From a virus, in IMG/VR virus record IMGVR_UViG_3300017917_005392, positions 1 through 41,921 of that record: a stretch of 41,921 nucleotides of DNA. The stretch is one strand, 5' to 3'. A program made the position numbers and the translations under genes. This document shows positions 14,224 through 22,323 of the stretch, one piece after another (position 1 is the stretch's first letter; the number at the start of each line of letters is the position of its first letter). The notes under the pieces were generated by a model that made no database searches, was not told the origin of the DNA, and saw nothing but the letters and a program-made list of their open reading frames with translations.

Positions 14224-17200
14224 ATGAGCGTTCGTACTGACGTGATAAATATGTCCATCAATATCAATGGGGACAAAGGAAAGGATGAATTAAATCAGCT
14301 TCAGAAGAAAGCTGCTCAGCTGAAGGCTGAAATGGCTGACCAAAACAGAAAAACTAAAGAAGGAAGGGAAAAATGGAAGGAGCTAAATGCTGAATATGCA
14401 GTAACAAATCAACGTATAGTTGATTTGAGAAAGGGTTTAGGTTTAGCTGCTTTGTCGCAAAAAGAACTTACCTCTGAGCTGAAAAGATTGCAGCAATTAA
14501 AAAACATTGCAACGCCTCAAACCAAAGAATTTTTTGAACTCCAAAATCAAATTGATGCAGTTTCTTCTAGGCTCAAAAATGTTCGGAATGGGACTTTTGG
14601 CTTCAAAGCTGCTCTTGGTAGCATTAAAGCTGAAGTGTTGCAATTTGGTGTTTTAGCCACATCTTATTTAGGCTTTGAATTCCTTACATCTCAGGTTAGC
14701 AATTTGATTGCTGCCCAAAAGAAAATGGCTGATCAAAATGCTGATATCAAGAAAACTACTGGCTTAACTAAACAGGAAGTTCAGCAGCTTAATGAAGAAT
14801 TGAAAACAATGGATACCAGAACTTCCAATTCAAAGCTTCGTGAGTTGGCAACTGATGCAGGTAAATTAGGTATTGAAGGTGTTGAAGGGATTAAAAAATT
14901 CGTTGAACAAGCTGATAAAATCAATGTAGCCCTGGGTGAAGATTTGGGAGATGGCGCCATCAATAAGTTGGCTAAAATTGCTCAAATATTCGATACTGAA
15001 ATGACCAACATTGCATCAGGGATTAATGCCGTTGGTCAAGCTAGTGCCGCTTCTGAAAGTTACCAGGTTGATTTTGCTTTCCGTATGGCGGGCACTTCAC
15101 AAACTGCTCGAATTGCAGCTGGTGATATCCTTGGATATGCAGCTGCTTTGGAAGTTAACGGACAACAAACGGAACTAGCTGCAACCGCTTTAAATACTTT
15201 CTTCCTTGATTTCATATCAAAATCTGATCAGTTTGGTAAAGCAGCTGGATTCGCTAAAGGTGAATTAGGCAAACTCATCAATGACAAGGGAGCAAATGCA
15301 GCATTCCTTCAATGGCTTGAGAACTTAAAAGCGCTCTCTCCTACTACTGAAGCTTTTATTGAAAAAATGCGCTCCCTGGGCATTGATGGCGCACGAGGCA
15401 GCAATGTTATGCTTGTGTTGAGTGAAAACATTGATTTGGTAAGAGAGCAACAAAAACTAGCCAATACTGAGATTGCAAAAGGCACCAGTATTATTGATGA
15501 ATATAATGAGAAGAATAACAATTTCGCTGCAACTGTTGATAAGGTTTCAAAGCAAATAAATTCGTTAGTTACTTCAGGAGCCATTAATGAAATGATCGTT
15601 GGAACGGTTAATGGTTTTAGTTCATTTTTATCAGTGCTTCCAAACATATTGACTTTCTTAAAAGATAATATTTCAAGCTTAGGCGTTTGGACCGCTGCTT
15701 TAATTGTCAATACCTCATGGGGCAAAAAATTCATTGAATGGATCAGCCTTTCCATCACAGGATTGAAAGGGCAAACAGCAGCTCAAATCTTATCTACAGC
15801 TGCTGCTAAAGCTGATATTATTGCAACCACTACTTTAGGCATGGTTAAGGCTTTACTAACTGGTAATTTGGCAAAGCTTCGAGCAGAATGGTTATTGCTC
15901 AATACCGTTATCGGGTCTAATCCGCTTAGCGCGGCACTTGTTTTAATCGGTGCTACAATTTTTGCTGTTCAATCTTTGACGCGTTCATCAAAAGAATTGA
16001 CTGAAATCCAGAAATATGAAAATGAGCTAAGAAAAAGAACGGTAGAATCAAGCGCGGCTCAGTTCACACAGCTGGTTACGCTTCGTACTGGGATTGAAAA
16101 TGTCAATTTATCGATGAACAAGCGGATCAAGGCTTCGCAAGATTTACAACGATTATTCCCTGAAATATTTGGCAATCTTAAAACTGAAGAAATTCTTGCT
16201 GGTAAAGTTGCCTCAGCTTATCAAAAGGCTGCTGAATCTATTCAAGCTAGTGCTGCATCAAGAGTATTCTCTGAACAAATGGGTGAGATTTCCGCTAAAA
16301 TGATTGATTTAGAGACATACATTGAGCAGTATCAGGCAAAGTCTAAAACTAAGATTGAGAAAAAAACTTCTTTCAATGGAGCCAATTTAGGTTTTGCGTT
16401 AGAAAATGACCTACAATTGCCTAAAGATGTTTATAACAGTATTGTTCAATATAATAAGTTATTAGCGGAACAATCTATTTTGTTGACTAAAATCGAAGAG
16501 GTTCAGACGGCAACGATTGGACCAAAGGTTCAATTAACATCAACCCAAACAGAAGAAGTTATCGGAAGCTTGCGTCAAAAAATCCAAGCCCTGGATGAAG
16601 ATTTGGACCGTATTTCCATCAAAGACAAAGCTGCCATCGCTGCCAATCGTGCCGAAAGAGCCAAACTGCAAAAAGAGCTTGATGCCATTGATGGAAAGAA
16701 AAACGGAGGTGATAAATCTGGACTTGTTGACCGAGTTAAAAGAGAGCTTGATGCATTGAAAATTGAAATGGACGCAGCCATTACAAACGGTTCAATGGAT
16801 GAAAAAACTGCTCAAAAATTTGCACTTCGACTGGAAAATATTGTTACCAGTTCAACAAAGAAGTTGATAAAAATGGCAGGTATTGAAGAGGCTAAATCAA
16901 CTCTTGCTCAATTGTTTTTTTTACCTGACCAAAAGAAAATTGATGCTCAATATGAAACATCACAACAAAGTATTTCCGACAACATCAATAAACAGCGTCA
17001 ACTAGTTCATCAAGATTACATAAATGAAATAATTGATAAATCAGAGCATTCATTAAGGCTCCAGCTGCTGGATGAACAGGAAATTATTGCTAGAGCTGCT
17101 TTGGCTGAAAAATTTAAAAACATATCCAAAAAAGCCGCTGATGATACTGAAAAATTAAAAACACAAGCGCTTGAATTAGGAATCAAAAATCGTGAAGATG

Positions 17201-18315
17201 CCGACAAAAAAGCTTTAGCTGACAAGGTTGCACAGGCTGAAATTGAAATGCTTAAGGCAAATGCTGGAAGCAAAAAAGAATTAGATGCTCACATCGCTTT
17301 TTTGAAAGCAAAGCATAAGGCTGAAATGGAGCAAAATAAGCTTACAGCTGATGAAAGAAAAGCAGCTGAAGCTAAACTCAATGCAGAAATTTTAGACTTA
17401 ACAGCCAATTTCTTAAGACAAAGGATCGAAATGTATGCTAGAGCTTTAAATGATACGCTCAGCTCATTAAACAGCTATGCTAGTGCTGTTAATACATCTG
17501 AACAGAATGATCTTCAAAATTATCAGTCCAGGAATGAGAAGAAAAAAGAACATTATAAAAATTTACTAGATAGGAACATCATTTCTAAAGGGCAATATGA
17601 AAAAGAGGTTGCAAAGCTTGATAAAGAAGCAGATAAGCGACAAAGGGAGTACAACAAGAAGGCATTTCAGCGCCAAAAAGCTTTGGCTATTGCCAATGCT
17701 TTGATGTCAACATTTGAAGGCGCCGTAAGGTCATACAAAGATTACCCTTATCCTTTCAACATGATTGTTTCAGGAATAGTTACGGGTTTAGGTTTAGCCA
17801 CCGTTGCTGAAATTGCCTCCACCGAGCCACCAATTGGACGGAAAGGTTTGATAGTTCCTGGATCATCTCATGAACAGGGAGGTGTTGACCTGGTTGATAG
17901 AAGCACTGGAAAAACTGTTGCAAATGTTGAAGGAGGTGAGCCGCTTTGGGTATTTTCCAAAAAAACCTATGCCAACAATAAAGACATTCTTGACCAACTC
18001 ATTTATAACAGCATGTACCGCGATGGAGCCGCCCTCAAGCTTAAGGATCCTTTACAGTCTCGAACTATTTCTTCAGATGCAGTTCCAATGATGAGAAAAG
18101 GTGGAATTGCTGGCAATAATAATGGCTTTTCTGATATTGATATGGACAGATTTGATGCGCTTTTTTCAATGCTTGCCTTGAAATTGGATGAAAATAAGGC
18201 TGAAATTGCCACAATGAAGACAAAATTAAAAGCTGTTGTCGTGATGAAAGACGTTCGTGAAGCTGATTTTTTAGAGCAAAAATCACGAGCTGTTGGAGGA
18301 ATTAATCAAGGATGA
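14224..18315 (+). CDS. Tail tape measure protein
   Basis: 1363 aa from ATG 14224; the longer frame to 14110 runs through the palindromic element and is rejected. The largest gene of the window. Layout: coiled coil (about 15-120), a Gly/Ala-rich part with hydrophobic stretches (near 140-165, 460-500 and 575-600), another long coiled coil (about 780-1130), and a C-terminal domain with the pattern LIVPGSSHEQGGVDLVD and GGEPLWVF seen in Bacteroidota phage tape measures. It fixes tail length during assembly; at about 0.15 nm per residue it predicts a tail near 200 nm. No tail sheath gene is seen, so a siphovirus is likely. A TGTCCTTTT box precedes it. Confidence 0.9.
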   Translation: MSVRTDVINMSININGDKGKDELNQLQKKAAQLKAEMADQNRKTKEGREKWKELNAEYAVTNQRIVDLRKGLGLAALSQKELTSELKRLQQLKNIATPQTKEFFELQNQIDAVSSRLKNVRNGTFGFKAALGSIKAEVLQFGVLATSYLGFEFLTSQVSNLIAAQKKMADQNADIKKTTGLTKQEVQQLNEELKTMDTRTSNSKLRELATDAGKLGIEGVEGIKKFVEQADKINVALGEDLGDGAINKLAKIAQIFDTEMTNIASGINAVGQASAASESYQVDFAFRMAGTSQTARIAAGDILGYAAALEVNGQQTELAATALNTFFLDFISKSDQFGKAAGFAKGELGKLINDKGANAAFLQWLENLKALSPTTEAFIEKMRSLGIDGARGSNVMLVLSENIDLVREQQKLANTEIAKGTSIIDEYNEKNNNFAATVDKVSKQINSLVTSGAINEMIVGTVNGFSSFLSVLPNILTFLKDNISSLGVWTAALIVNTSWGKKFIEWISLSITGLKGQTAAQILSTAAAKADIIATTTLGMVKALLTGNLAKLRAEWLLLNTVIGSNPLSAALVLIGATIFAVQSLTRSSKELTEIQKYENELRKRTVESSAAQFTQLVTLRTGIENVNLSMNKRIKASQDLQRLFPEIFGNLKTEEILAGKVASAYQKAAESIQASAASRVFSEQMGEISAKMIDLETYIEQYQAKSKTKIEKKTSFNGANLGFALENDLQLPKDVYNSIVQYNKLLAEQSILLTKIEEVQTATIGPKVQLTSTQTEEVIGSLRQKIQALDEDLDRISIKDKAAIAANRAERAKLQKELDAIDGKKNGGDKSGLVDRVKRELDALKIEMDAAITNGSMDEKTAQKFALRLENIVTSSTKKLIKMAGIEEAKSTLAQLFFLPDQKKIDAQYETSQQSISDNINKQRQLVHQDYINEIIDKSEHSLRLQLLDEQEIIARAALAEKFKNISKKAADDTEKLKTQALELGIKNREDADKKALADKVAQAEIEMLKANAGSKKELDAHIAFLKAKHKAEMEQNKLTADERKAAEAKLNAEILDLTANFLRQRIEMYARALNDTLSSLNSYASAVNTSEQNDLQNYQSRNEKKKEHYKNLLDRNIISKGQYEKEVAKLDKEADKRQREYNKKAFQRQKALAIANALMSTFEGAVRSYKDYPYPFNMIVSGIVTGLGLATVAEIASTEPPIGRKGLIVPGSSHEQGGVDLVDRSTGKTVANVEGGEPLWVFSKKTYANNKDILDQLIYNSMYRDGAALKLKDPLQSRTISSDAVPMMRKGGIAGNNNGFSDIDMDRFDALFSMLALKLDENKAEIATMKTKLKAVVVMKDVREADFLEQKSRAVGGINQG

Positions 18316-18662
18316 ATAGGAATTTGAAAAATGTTTAAAGATTTCAAAAATAGCTATACCTTAGCAGTGCGAAAAAATGTATCACACTGATAAAATTGTT
18401 GTGATAAAAAAACTAAAACTAAAGCTAAACTATGCAAGGAGTAATTTTCAAATCTAAGGGTTTATTCAATCCCCCCAAAACGAAGCAACGTAAGAAATGT
18501 TAAGAAAATAATTGATTGTGGTAATATTAATACTTGCTTGGGTATGATGTTTATCAATCAATAGTCATTACTTAGCTTTTTTATTTTTCTAAACAACTAA
18601 TTTTGCCAAGCATTCATACGGGCTAATTAGTTGAATTCTTTTAATTATTTAGCATAATTCAT
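18316..18662. other. 347-bp intergenic region with promoter-like element
   Basis: No convincing gene. TATCACA (near 18379) and TGTGATA (near 18398) form a 7-bp inverted repeat that would read as a weak terminator on the reverse strand. A three-fold CTAAA repeat lies near 18412-18430. AACTAATT and AATTAGTT are inverted around TAATTTTG (18598-18605), a match to TAnnTTTG about 55 nt before the next gene, but no TTTG stands at the -33 position. A 23-codon ATG frame at 18432 was seen and not called. Confidence 0.5.
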
Positions 18663-19289
18663 ATGCAAGATATTATTGTAAAATGGTGCTCTGAACACAT
18701 CCCGTTAATAACGATGTTTATTGCAACGATTGTGTGTGTTATATTAGGAACGCTACGTGTCGCCAAGTGGTATTATTCGCTCGAAAAGCAAGTAAAAAGC
18801 TTTGAAAAACATGGGGAAAAGGTTGAGCAGGAAATCATACCCGCATTAAATGATATTAAAAAATCTATAAGCAATTTATTGATTTATCTTAAATCTAAGG
18901 ATAAGTCATTTGATTCAAATCTATTTATGTCTAAAAGCCCAATACGATTAACGCCATTAGGATTTGAAATTCTTAATAAAATAGGCGGGGACAAATTCGT
19001 TGATGATAATAAGTTAATATTAATTGAACGAATGAATTTGAGAGGGATTAATACTGCTTTAGATTCTCAAATACAAGCACCGGCTATTATATATGAATTT
19101 CATGATGATCCATCTTTCAAAAAAATTAAAGATTACATCTTTAATAACCCTTATTATAAAGGTAAAAATGCTGATGGCGAAGATGTAGAAGTTGCGCTTA
19201 ATCTTGATAGCATATCAAATATAATAGGCATTTACCTTAGGGATGTATATTTAGACACTAGGGATGATTTAAACGTAGAAGATATATAA
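18663..19289 (+). CDS. Membrane-anchored accessory protein, unknown family
   Basis: 208 aa. One N-terminal transmembrane segment (about residues 13-33), a short coiled coil (about 40-75), then a soluble domain starting SPIRLTPLGFEILNKIGG and ending in a pattern IGIYLRDVYL. I have a sense of similar 'SPixLTxxGxxLL...GiYLRD' domains in orphan membrane proteins of many bacteria, but cannot name a family. It has its own promoter-like element and a strong terminator, the classic form of a moron inserted after the tape measure gene. A host-fitness or anti-phage role is inferred from context only. Confidence 0.6.
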   Translation: MQDIIVKWCSEHIPLITMFIATIVCVILGTLRVAKWYYSLEKQVKSFEKHGEKVEQEIIPALNDIKKSISNLLIYLKSKDKSFDSNLFMSKSPIRLTPLGFEILNKIGGDKFVDDNKLILIERMNLRGINTALDSQIQAPAIIYEFHDDPSFKKIKDYIFNNPYYKGKNADGEDVEVALNLDSISNIIGIYLRDVYLDTRDDLNVEDI

Positions 19290-19290
19290 T

Positions 19291-19316
19291 AAAAAAGCCC
19301 CGTTTGGGGCTTTTTT
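19291..19316. terminator. Strong bidirectional intrinsic terminator
   Basis: AAAAAAGCCCC (19291-19301) pairs perfectly with GGGGCTTTTTT (19306-19316) around GTTT. With A and T runs on both sides it can stop the forward gene at 18663 and the convergent reverse gene at 19338. Confidence 0.95.
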
Positions 19317-19337
19317 ATTAATCACGTGTAGTGCTTA

Positions 19338-19967
19338 CTACCACTCTTTATTCTCAATAGCCTTTGAAGTATTACCCTCTTTAATTGCTTTCGCTAGTTC
19401 GTCTAAGGTTTTCATTGCTAGGTTATATGTTTTGACAAAGGATTTGCCCATTAAGTTTTTCTTCTCTCCTTTAGGGTTAAATGGATAGTTATTTGAAATC
19501 TTCATTTCTTTAACTGTCGTGCATCCCGGTCCACATGGAGCAGTATATTTATAGTTACTTATTGTTAGTAATATTCTTGCTTTACCCTCTTTTACATCAA
19601 TCCTTAGAATATGATATGCATCAACTATTCTATTTTCAAAAACATCTTCGTAGTTTAAATTTAAATAAATCCCTTTGGCAATAATAATCCCATTGGCTTT
19701 TTCAGACATTTGAATAACGGCATTACCATTAACATAGTTGTAGGTAAAATAAGCGTTTGCTCTGTTGTAAATTTCTTCTTTTGACATGGAATCTTTCGTT
19801 GTAGAATCAACGAGTACAACTACTCTAGAAAAAGTGATGTTACCATTATCATCGAAGCTATACTTACCTTCAATGCTCTTTAGTAATTCTTCAACCTTTT
19901 TGGTCTGTCCAAACAAAGCTGATGTTGTTAATAAGACTGCAATTACAGCCAGTAATATTCTTTTCAT
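19338..19967 (-). CDS. Secreted DUF4468-like protein
   Basis: 209 aa with a clear Sec signal peptide (MKRILLAVIAVLLTTSALFGQ, cleavage after about residue 21). The central part follows the DUF4468 pattern of Bacteroidota: SKEEIYNRANAYF, a variable strand region containing IQMSEKANGIIIAKG, then strands ending in LLTISNYKY. Such proteins are periplasmic or surface-exposed with a TBP-like fold and unknown function, and are normally chromosomal. On the reverse strand, convergent with the terminator at 19291, it looks like a lysogenic-conversion gene of host origin. A palindrome like the one near the phage repressor lies 45 nt upstream. Confidence 0.75.
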   Translation of the reverse strand: MKRILLAVIAVLLTTSALFGQTKKVEELLKSIEGKYSFDDNGNITFSRVVVLVDSTTKDSMSKEEIYNRANAYFTYNYVNGNAVIQMSEKANGIIIAKGIYLNLNYEDVFENRIVDAYHILRIDVKEGKARILLTISNYKYTAPCGPGCTTVKEMKISNNYPFNPKGEKKNLMGKSFVKTYNLAMKTLDELAKAIKEGNTSKAIENKEW

Positions 19968-20011
19968 AATAATAGATTTAAGGTTTAAAAATAATAGCTT
20001 TTGTAATGATT

Positions 20012-20064
20012 TTAAAACGATTTTAAAATTTCTCTTGTTTTTTAAAAAAGATTTCCTACGTTTG
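20012..20064. promoter_or_regulatory. Divergent promoter region with repressor-like palindrome
   Basis: TTAAAACGATTTTAA (20012-20026) differs at one base from the perfect palindrome TTAAAACGGTTTTAA at 36232-36246 beside the phage repressor gene. On the forward strand CTTG (20034-20037), N19 and TACGTTTG (20057-20064) fit the Bacteroidota promoter with one mismatch at -33, facing the structured RNA and the gene at 20226. The reverse gene starts at 19967. Confidence 0.5.
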
Positions 20065-20125
20065 TATTGCGAAGACGTTCAATTTTATGAACACAATAAA
20101 TAGACATTTACTTTTTTTAAATCAT

Positions 20126-20196
20126 GGTCGCCATGTGGGTGTAAGTCCCATATCAATTCTATTGTTCATCAATGGACGTGTTCGCGGTGAGCGACC
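20126..20196 (+). ncRNA. Compact multibranched RNA upstream of a small gene
   Basis: A closing stem GGTCGC (20126-20131) with GCGACC (20191-20196) encloses TGGG/CCCA (20136-20139, 20147-20150, loop TGTAAGT) and a 7-bp hairpin TCTATTG/CAATGGA (20058 excluded; arms 20158-20164 and 20170-20176, loop TTCAT, one wobble). A T-rich stretch follows. About 60 nt after a promoter-like element, it could be a cis leader or a free small RNA. The GGGTGTAAGTCCC part recalls group II intron sequences, but the rest of such an intron is absent. Confidence 0.5.
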
Positions 20197-20225
20197 TATT
20201 TTTCATTTTTTAAACTTCCTTTCTT

Positions 20226-20480
20226 ATGTCGCGAGCACGAGAAGAAAAACAAAATCCTCTTCCAGCTTTTCAGCAGCAATTTTTAACCACTTCTTTGCAC
20301 CTCTGCGGTGCGGCAGATTTGCATCAGCTTAGAGAAGACCTACACAAATCTTTTTCCACCTTCAGTATCCAGGTACTCAAGGAGCATGAGGACATTCATG
20401 AAGCTATACGGATTCAAGAAAGCTATCAATTGTCAATCTTTATAACCAATCAACTGATTGGGTTAAAAGAGTCTCTATAA
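20226..20480 (+). CDS. Small helical protein between two structured RNAs
   Basis: 84 aa. Polar N terminus, a CG pair near residues 27-28, then a helical region with His and Glu spaced in heptads (LKEHEDIHEAIRIQES) and a hydrophobic last helix. It overlaps a longer +1 frame from 20087 that crosses the structured RNA and has poor composition, so this frame is preferred. It sits on a transcript that starts near 20070 and should end at the terminator at 20617. No family recognised; toxin, antitoxin or RNA-binding roles are all possible. Confidence 0.5.
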   Translation: MSRAREEKQNPLPAFQQQFLTTSLHLCGAADLHQLREDLHKSFSTFSIQVLKEHEDIHEAIRIQESYQLSIFITNQLIGLKESL

Positions 20481-20506
20481 AATTTAATAAATAATGATTT
20501 AAACGC

Positions 20507-20610
20507 ATCCCATTGGGATATAGGTTTCTATTGTCATAACCAATTAGAGAGATACGATATTATGTGGTAAAACCACAGAAAGACGCGCAACATAGACTCG
20601 GATTACGCTG
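20507..20610 (+). ncRNA. Second structured RNA segment, partly like the 7585 leader
   Basis: Hairpins in order: ATCCC/GGGAT (20507-20511, 20515-20519), GGTT/AACC (20523-20526, 20538-20541) and TGTGGT/ACCACA (20563-20568, 20572-20577, loop AAA). Then come GCGCAACAT (near 20585) and GGATTAC (near 20600), two words also found in order in the leader RNA at 7585, which too has an A-rich triloop hairpin. It is the 3' part of the transcript of the gene at 20226 or a small RNA of its own, ending at the terminator. Confidence 0.4.
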
Positions 20611-20616
20611 TTCATT

Positions 20617-20642
20617 AAGCCCAATTTCTATTGGGCTTTTTT
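20617..20642 (+). terminator. Intrinsic terminator
   Basis: AAGCCCAAT (20617-20625) pairs perfectly with ATTGGGCTT (20630-20638) around TTCT, followed by six T. It ends the transcript with the small gene and structured RNA segments. Confidence 0.9.
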
Positions 20643-20679
20643 AATATTTACTTTTTTATCTTTACTGAAACTTATAGTT

Positions 20680-20856
20680 ATGAAAAACAAATTATTACTA
20701 GTTTCATCTGTTGCTTTATTGGGTGCATCTTTAGCCTTTTTCGCGTTCACTTCAGGAACATGTTCAAGAGATAAAAATTGTACTGCATGCAAAAATTGTA
20801 AGTATTGCAAGAACTGCGCTGAAAATGGTGGGACTTGTGGCGTATGTAGTAGATAG
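20680..20856 (+). CDS. Cysteine-rich small exported peptide
   Basis: 58 aa, starting at an ATG 37 nt after the terminator T run. Residues 1-25 are a signal peptide or membrane anchor (MKNKLLLVSSVALLGASLAF, then FAFTS). The mature part has eight Cys, five of them three residues apart (C34, C37, C40, C43, C46: CTACKNCKYCKNC) and a closing CGVC (C54, C57). Such spacing suits metal binding or a disulfide ladder. Similar tiny CxxC proteins occur, as far as I recall, in Bacteroidota chromosomes. It is convergent with the reverse operon at 20858. A bacteriocin-like or copper/zinc-binding role is a guess. Confidence 0.65.
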   Translation: MKNKLLLVSSVALLGASLAFFAFTSGTCSRDKNCTACKNCKYCKNCAENGGTCGVCSR

Positions 20857-20857
20857 C

Positions 20858-21085
20858 TTACTCCCTTGAAGGCAATAATATAATCTCCCCAATCACCCTA
20901 TTCAACTCAGGCAGACAACGATCAGGAAGCGACACTTGATACCCTCTCGTATCAAGTGCGCCTGTTATAATTCTTGTCATGGTGCCAGGATCTACACCAA
21001 TTGCCTTTCCAATTACTGAAGGTTTGATGTAGTCTTTATTTCGGCGTAGCCATTCTGTGGCTTGCTCTTTCGTCAATTCAATCAT
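20858..21085 (-). CDS. Small HTH-like DNA-binding protein
   Basis: 75 aa. Residues 18-45 (KPSVIGKAIGVDPGTMTRIITG) have the spacing of a Cro/XRE-type helix-turn-helix with a Gly at the turn and a recognition-helix-like TMTRII. Last gene of a three-gene reverse operon; it overlaps the gene before it by 8 nt. It may regulate the operon or the neighbouring accessory genes. A repressor of the palindrome at 22395 is an attractive but untested idea. Confidence 0.6.
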   Translation of the reverse strand: MIELTKEQATEWLRRNKDYIKPSVIGKAIGVDPGTMTRIITGALDTRGYQVSLPDRCLPELNRVIGEIILLPSRE

Positions 21086-21698
21086 TATCGTAATCCTCCT
21101 CTAGCTTTCTTTCTTCCAGGGCTAAGTAGTTCCAACAATCAGTGAATATTTTTTGCACTTCATCTTCATCTGTTGGCTTTTCACCATCAAGCCACTCCAC
21201 AACTGCTATAGACTGGTAGAATTGCTGATAGCTGCTGAAGTATGCTTCACTTACTTTGTAGCGGATAAAGACCCTCGGGTAGCTCAGCTTGATAATTGCT
21301 TCTTGTCCTTCCCACTCAATCCTGTTTTCACAAATGTAAAAAGCTTTAAAACCGCCATCTTCGGGCAATTCTCTGCTTGATTTGCGCTCGTTGATCCATT
21401 GAGTAGCGTACCAATCAGATGCACGATTACCAATAGCTACAAGTTTGTCCTCAAGGATTTCTGTTTTCGTATCCAAGGCACCTGTACACAATAACGCATA
21501 CGGATAGGACTTGTGAAGATTCAAGGTATAAGCGCCCAACTTAGCGAAATCAGTATTGCCAACCCATTTAGCCCTATCGTTTAAGCTTTCAAATTCAGCC
21601 ACTTGCCAATGAGCAGTCGTCTTGGTGTGAATGATCAATTTCACACCAGGACGAGCCGGTAAGTAGGGAACCAGTAGAAATTCAGGTAGTTTACTCAT
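21078..21698 (-). CDS. Reverse-operon protein, unknown
   Basis: 206 aa, soluble, strand-rich with many Trp and Tyr; no signal peptide. The end is acidic (LEERKLEEDYDND). Motifs seen: a PYLPARPGVKLIIHTK beginning and an EWEGQEAIIKLSYPRVFIRYKV strand region, cited in part. No family recognised. It overlaps both neighbours by 8 nt, so the three proteins are translated together and probably act together. Confidence 0.6.
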   Translation of the reverse strand: MSKLPEFLLVPYLPARPGVKLIIHTKTTAHWQVAEFESLNDRAKWVGNTDFAKLGAYTLNLHKSYPYALLCTGALDTKTEILEDKLVAIGNRASDWYATQWINERKSSRELPEDGGFKAFYICENRIEWEGQEAIIKLSYPRVFIRYKVSEAYFSSYQQFYQSIAVVEWLDGEKPTDEDEVQKIFTDCWNYLALEERKLEEDYDND

Positions 21699-22323
21699 GT
21701 ATCATTTTTGAATATTGTAAATATAATTCTTCTGATGGGAATTGCCAGCCACTGTAATAGATTGGCATATTATATCTGCTTTGCGCCTCAAACCATCCGT
21801 ATTTACCGTTCATTTCTCTGCTTGTGACATCAAAATGATCAGGGATATTGGTGACTCTTTCTACAAACGTAGCGTTTGCCTTTCTGAACTCTTGCAACCT
21901 ATTTTGCTTTTCAATAGCTAACTCTTTTGCTCTTTGCTGCAAGCTTAATTTTTCATTGAACTCATCTGCAATCTTTTCCCAATTAGTGGCTAATTGACAA
22001 ATTTCATTGGCGTTTACAAAATAGGTTTTCTTCATGCCGCCGCCATATTGCTTTGGTAGCTTCCCAGCATGATGCCACTCTAGATTAGGGAATTTGTATT
22101 CAATGATCGCCGTTACAACTTTTGTTTCTAAGCCAGTGGCTTTTTTGAACAACTGAGTACACTCACCAAGAGTTAATTTACCTTCATCGAATTTGGCATC
22201 TTCGTGTCTATTACTTGCAAATTTACCATCTGTTAACCCTCCACCTACGCTGTAGTTGTCTTCATTGTAGTTGATGTTGCAGTACTTGGATTGAATAGCT
22301 TGTAGCTTTTTTTGAATTGACAT
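21691..22323 (-). CDS. First gene of the reverse operon, unknown
   Basis: 210 aa. The middle carries NLEWHHAGKLPKQYGGGMKKTYF (quoted positions about 78-100 in pieces: EWHHAGK, GGGMKKTYF), a basic, His-rich motif that could bind metal or nucleic acid. A long charged helix follows (about 118-150), then an aromatic C terminus. No family recognised with confidence. It leads the operon divergent from the gene at 22470; a palindrome at 22395 lies between them. Confidence 0.6.
   Translation of the reverse strand: MSIQKKLQAIQSKYCNINYNEDNYSVGGGLTDGKFASNRHEDAKFDEGKLTLGECTQLFKKATGLETKVVTAIIEYKFPNLEWHHAGKLPKQYGGGMKKTYFVNANEICQLATNWEKIADEFNEKLSLQQRAKELAIEKQNRLQEFRKANATFVERVTNIPDHFDVTSREMNGKYGWFEAQSRYNMPIYYSGWQFPSEELYLQYSKMIHE

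Noticed and set aside
18432-18503. 23-codon ATG frame in the 347-bp gap
   Set aside because: Too short, no recognisable features and no clear expression signal.
20126-20196. Group II intron fragment
   Set aside because: Only one short hairpin word is similar; no domain V, no intron-encoded reverse transcriptase and no split gene.
20087-20332. 81-codon forward frame overlapping the structured RNA
   Set aside because: Composition is rich in Phe, Arg and Ser without domain character, it runs through paired RNA arms, and the 84-aa frame at 20226 is more natural.
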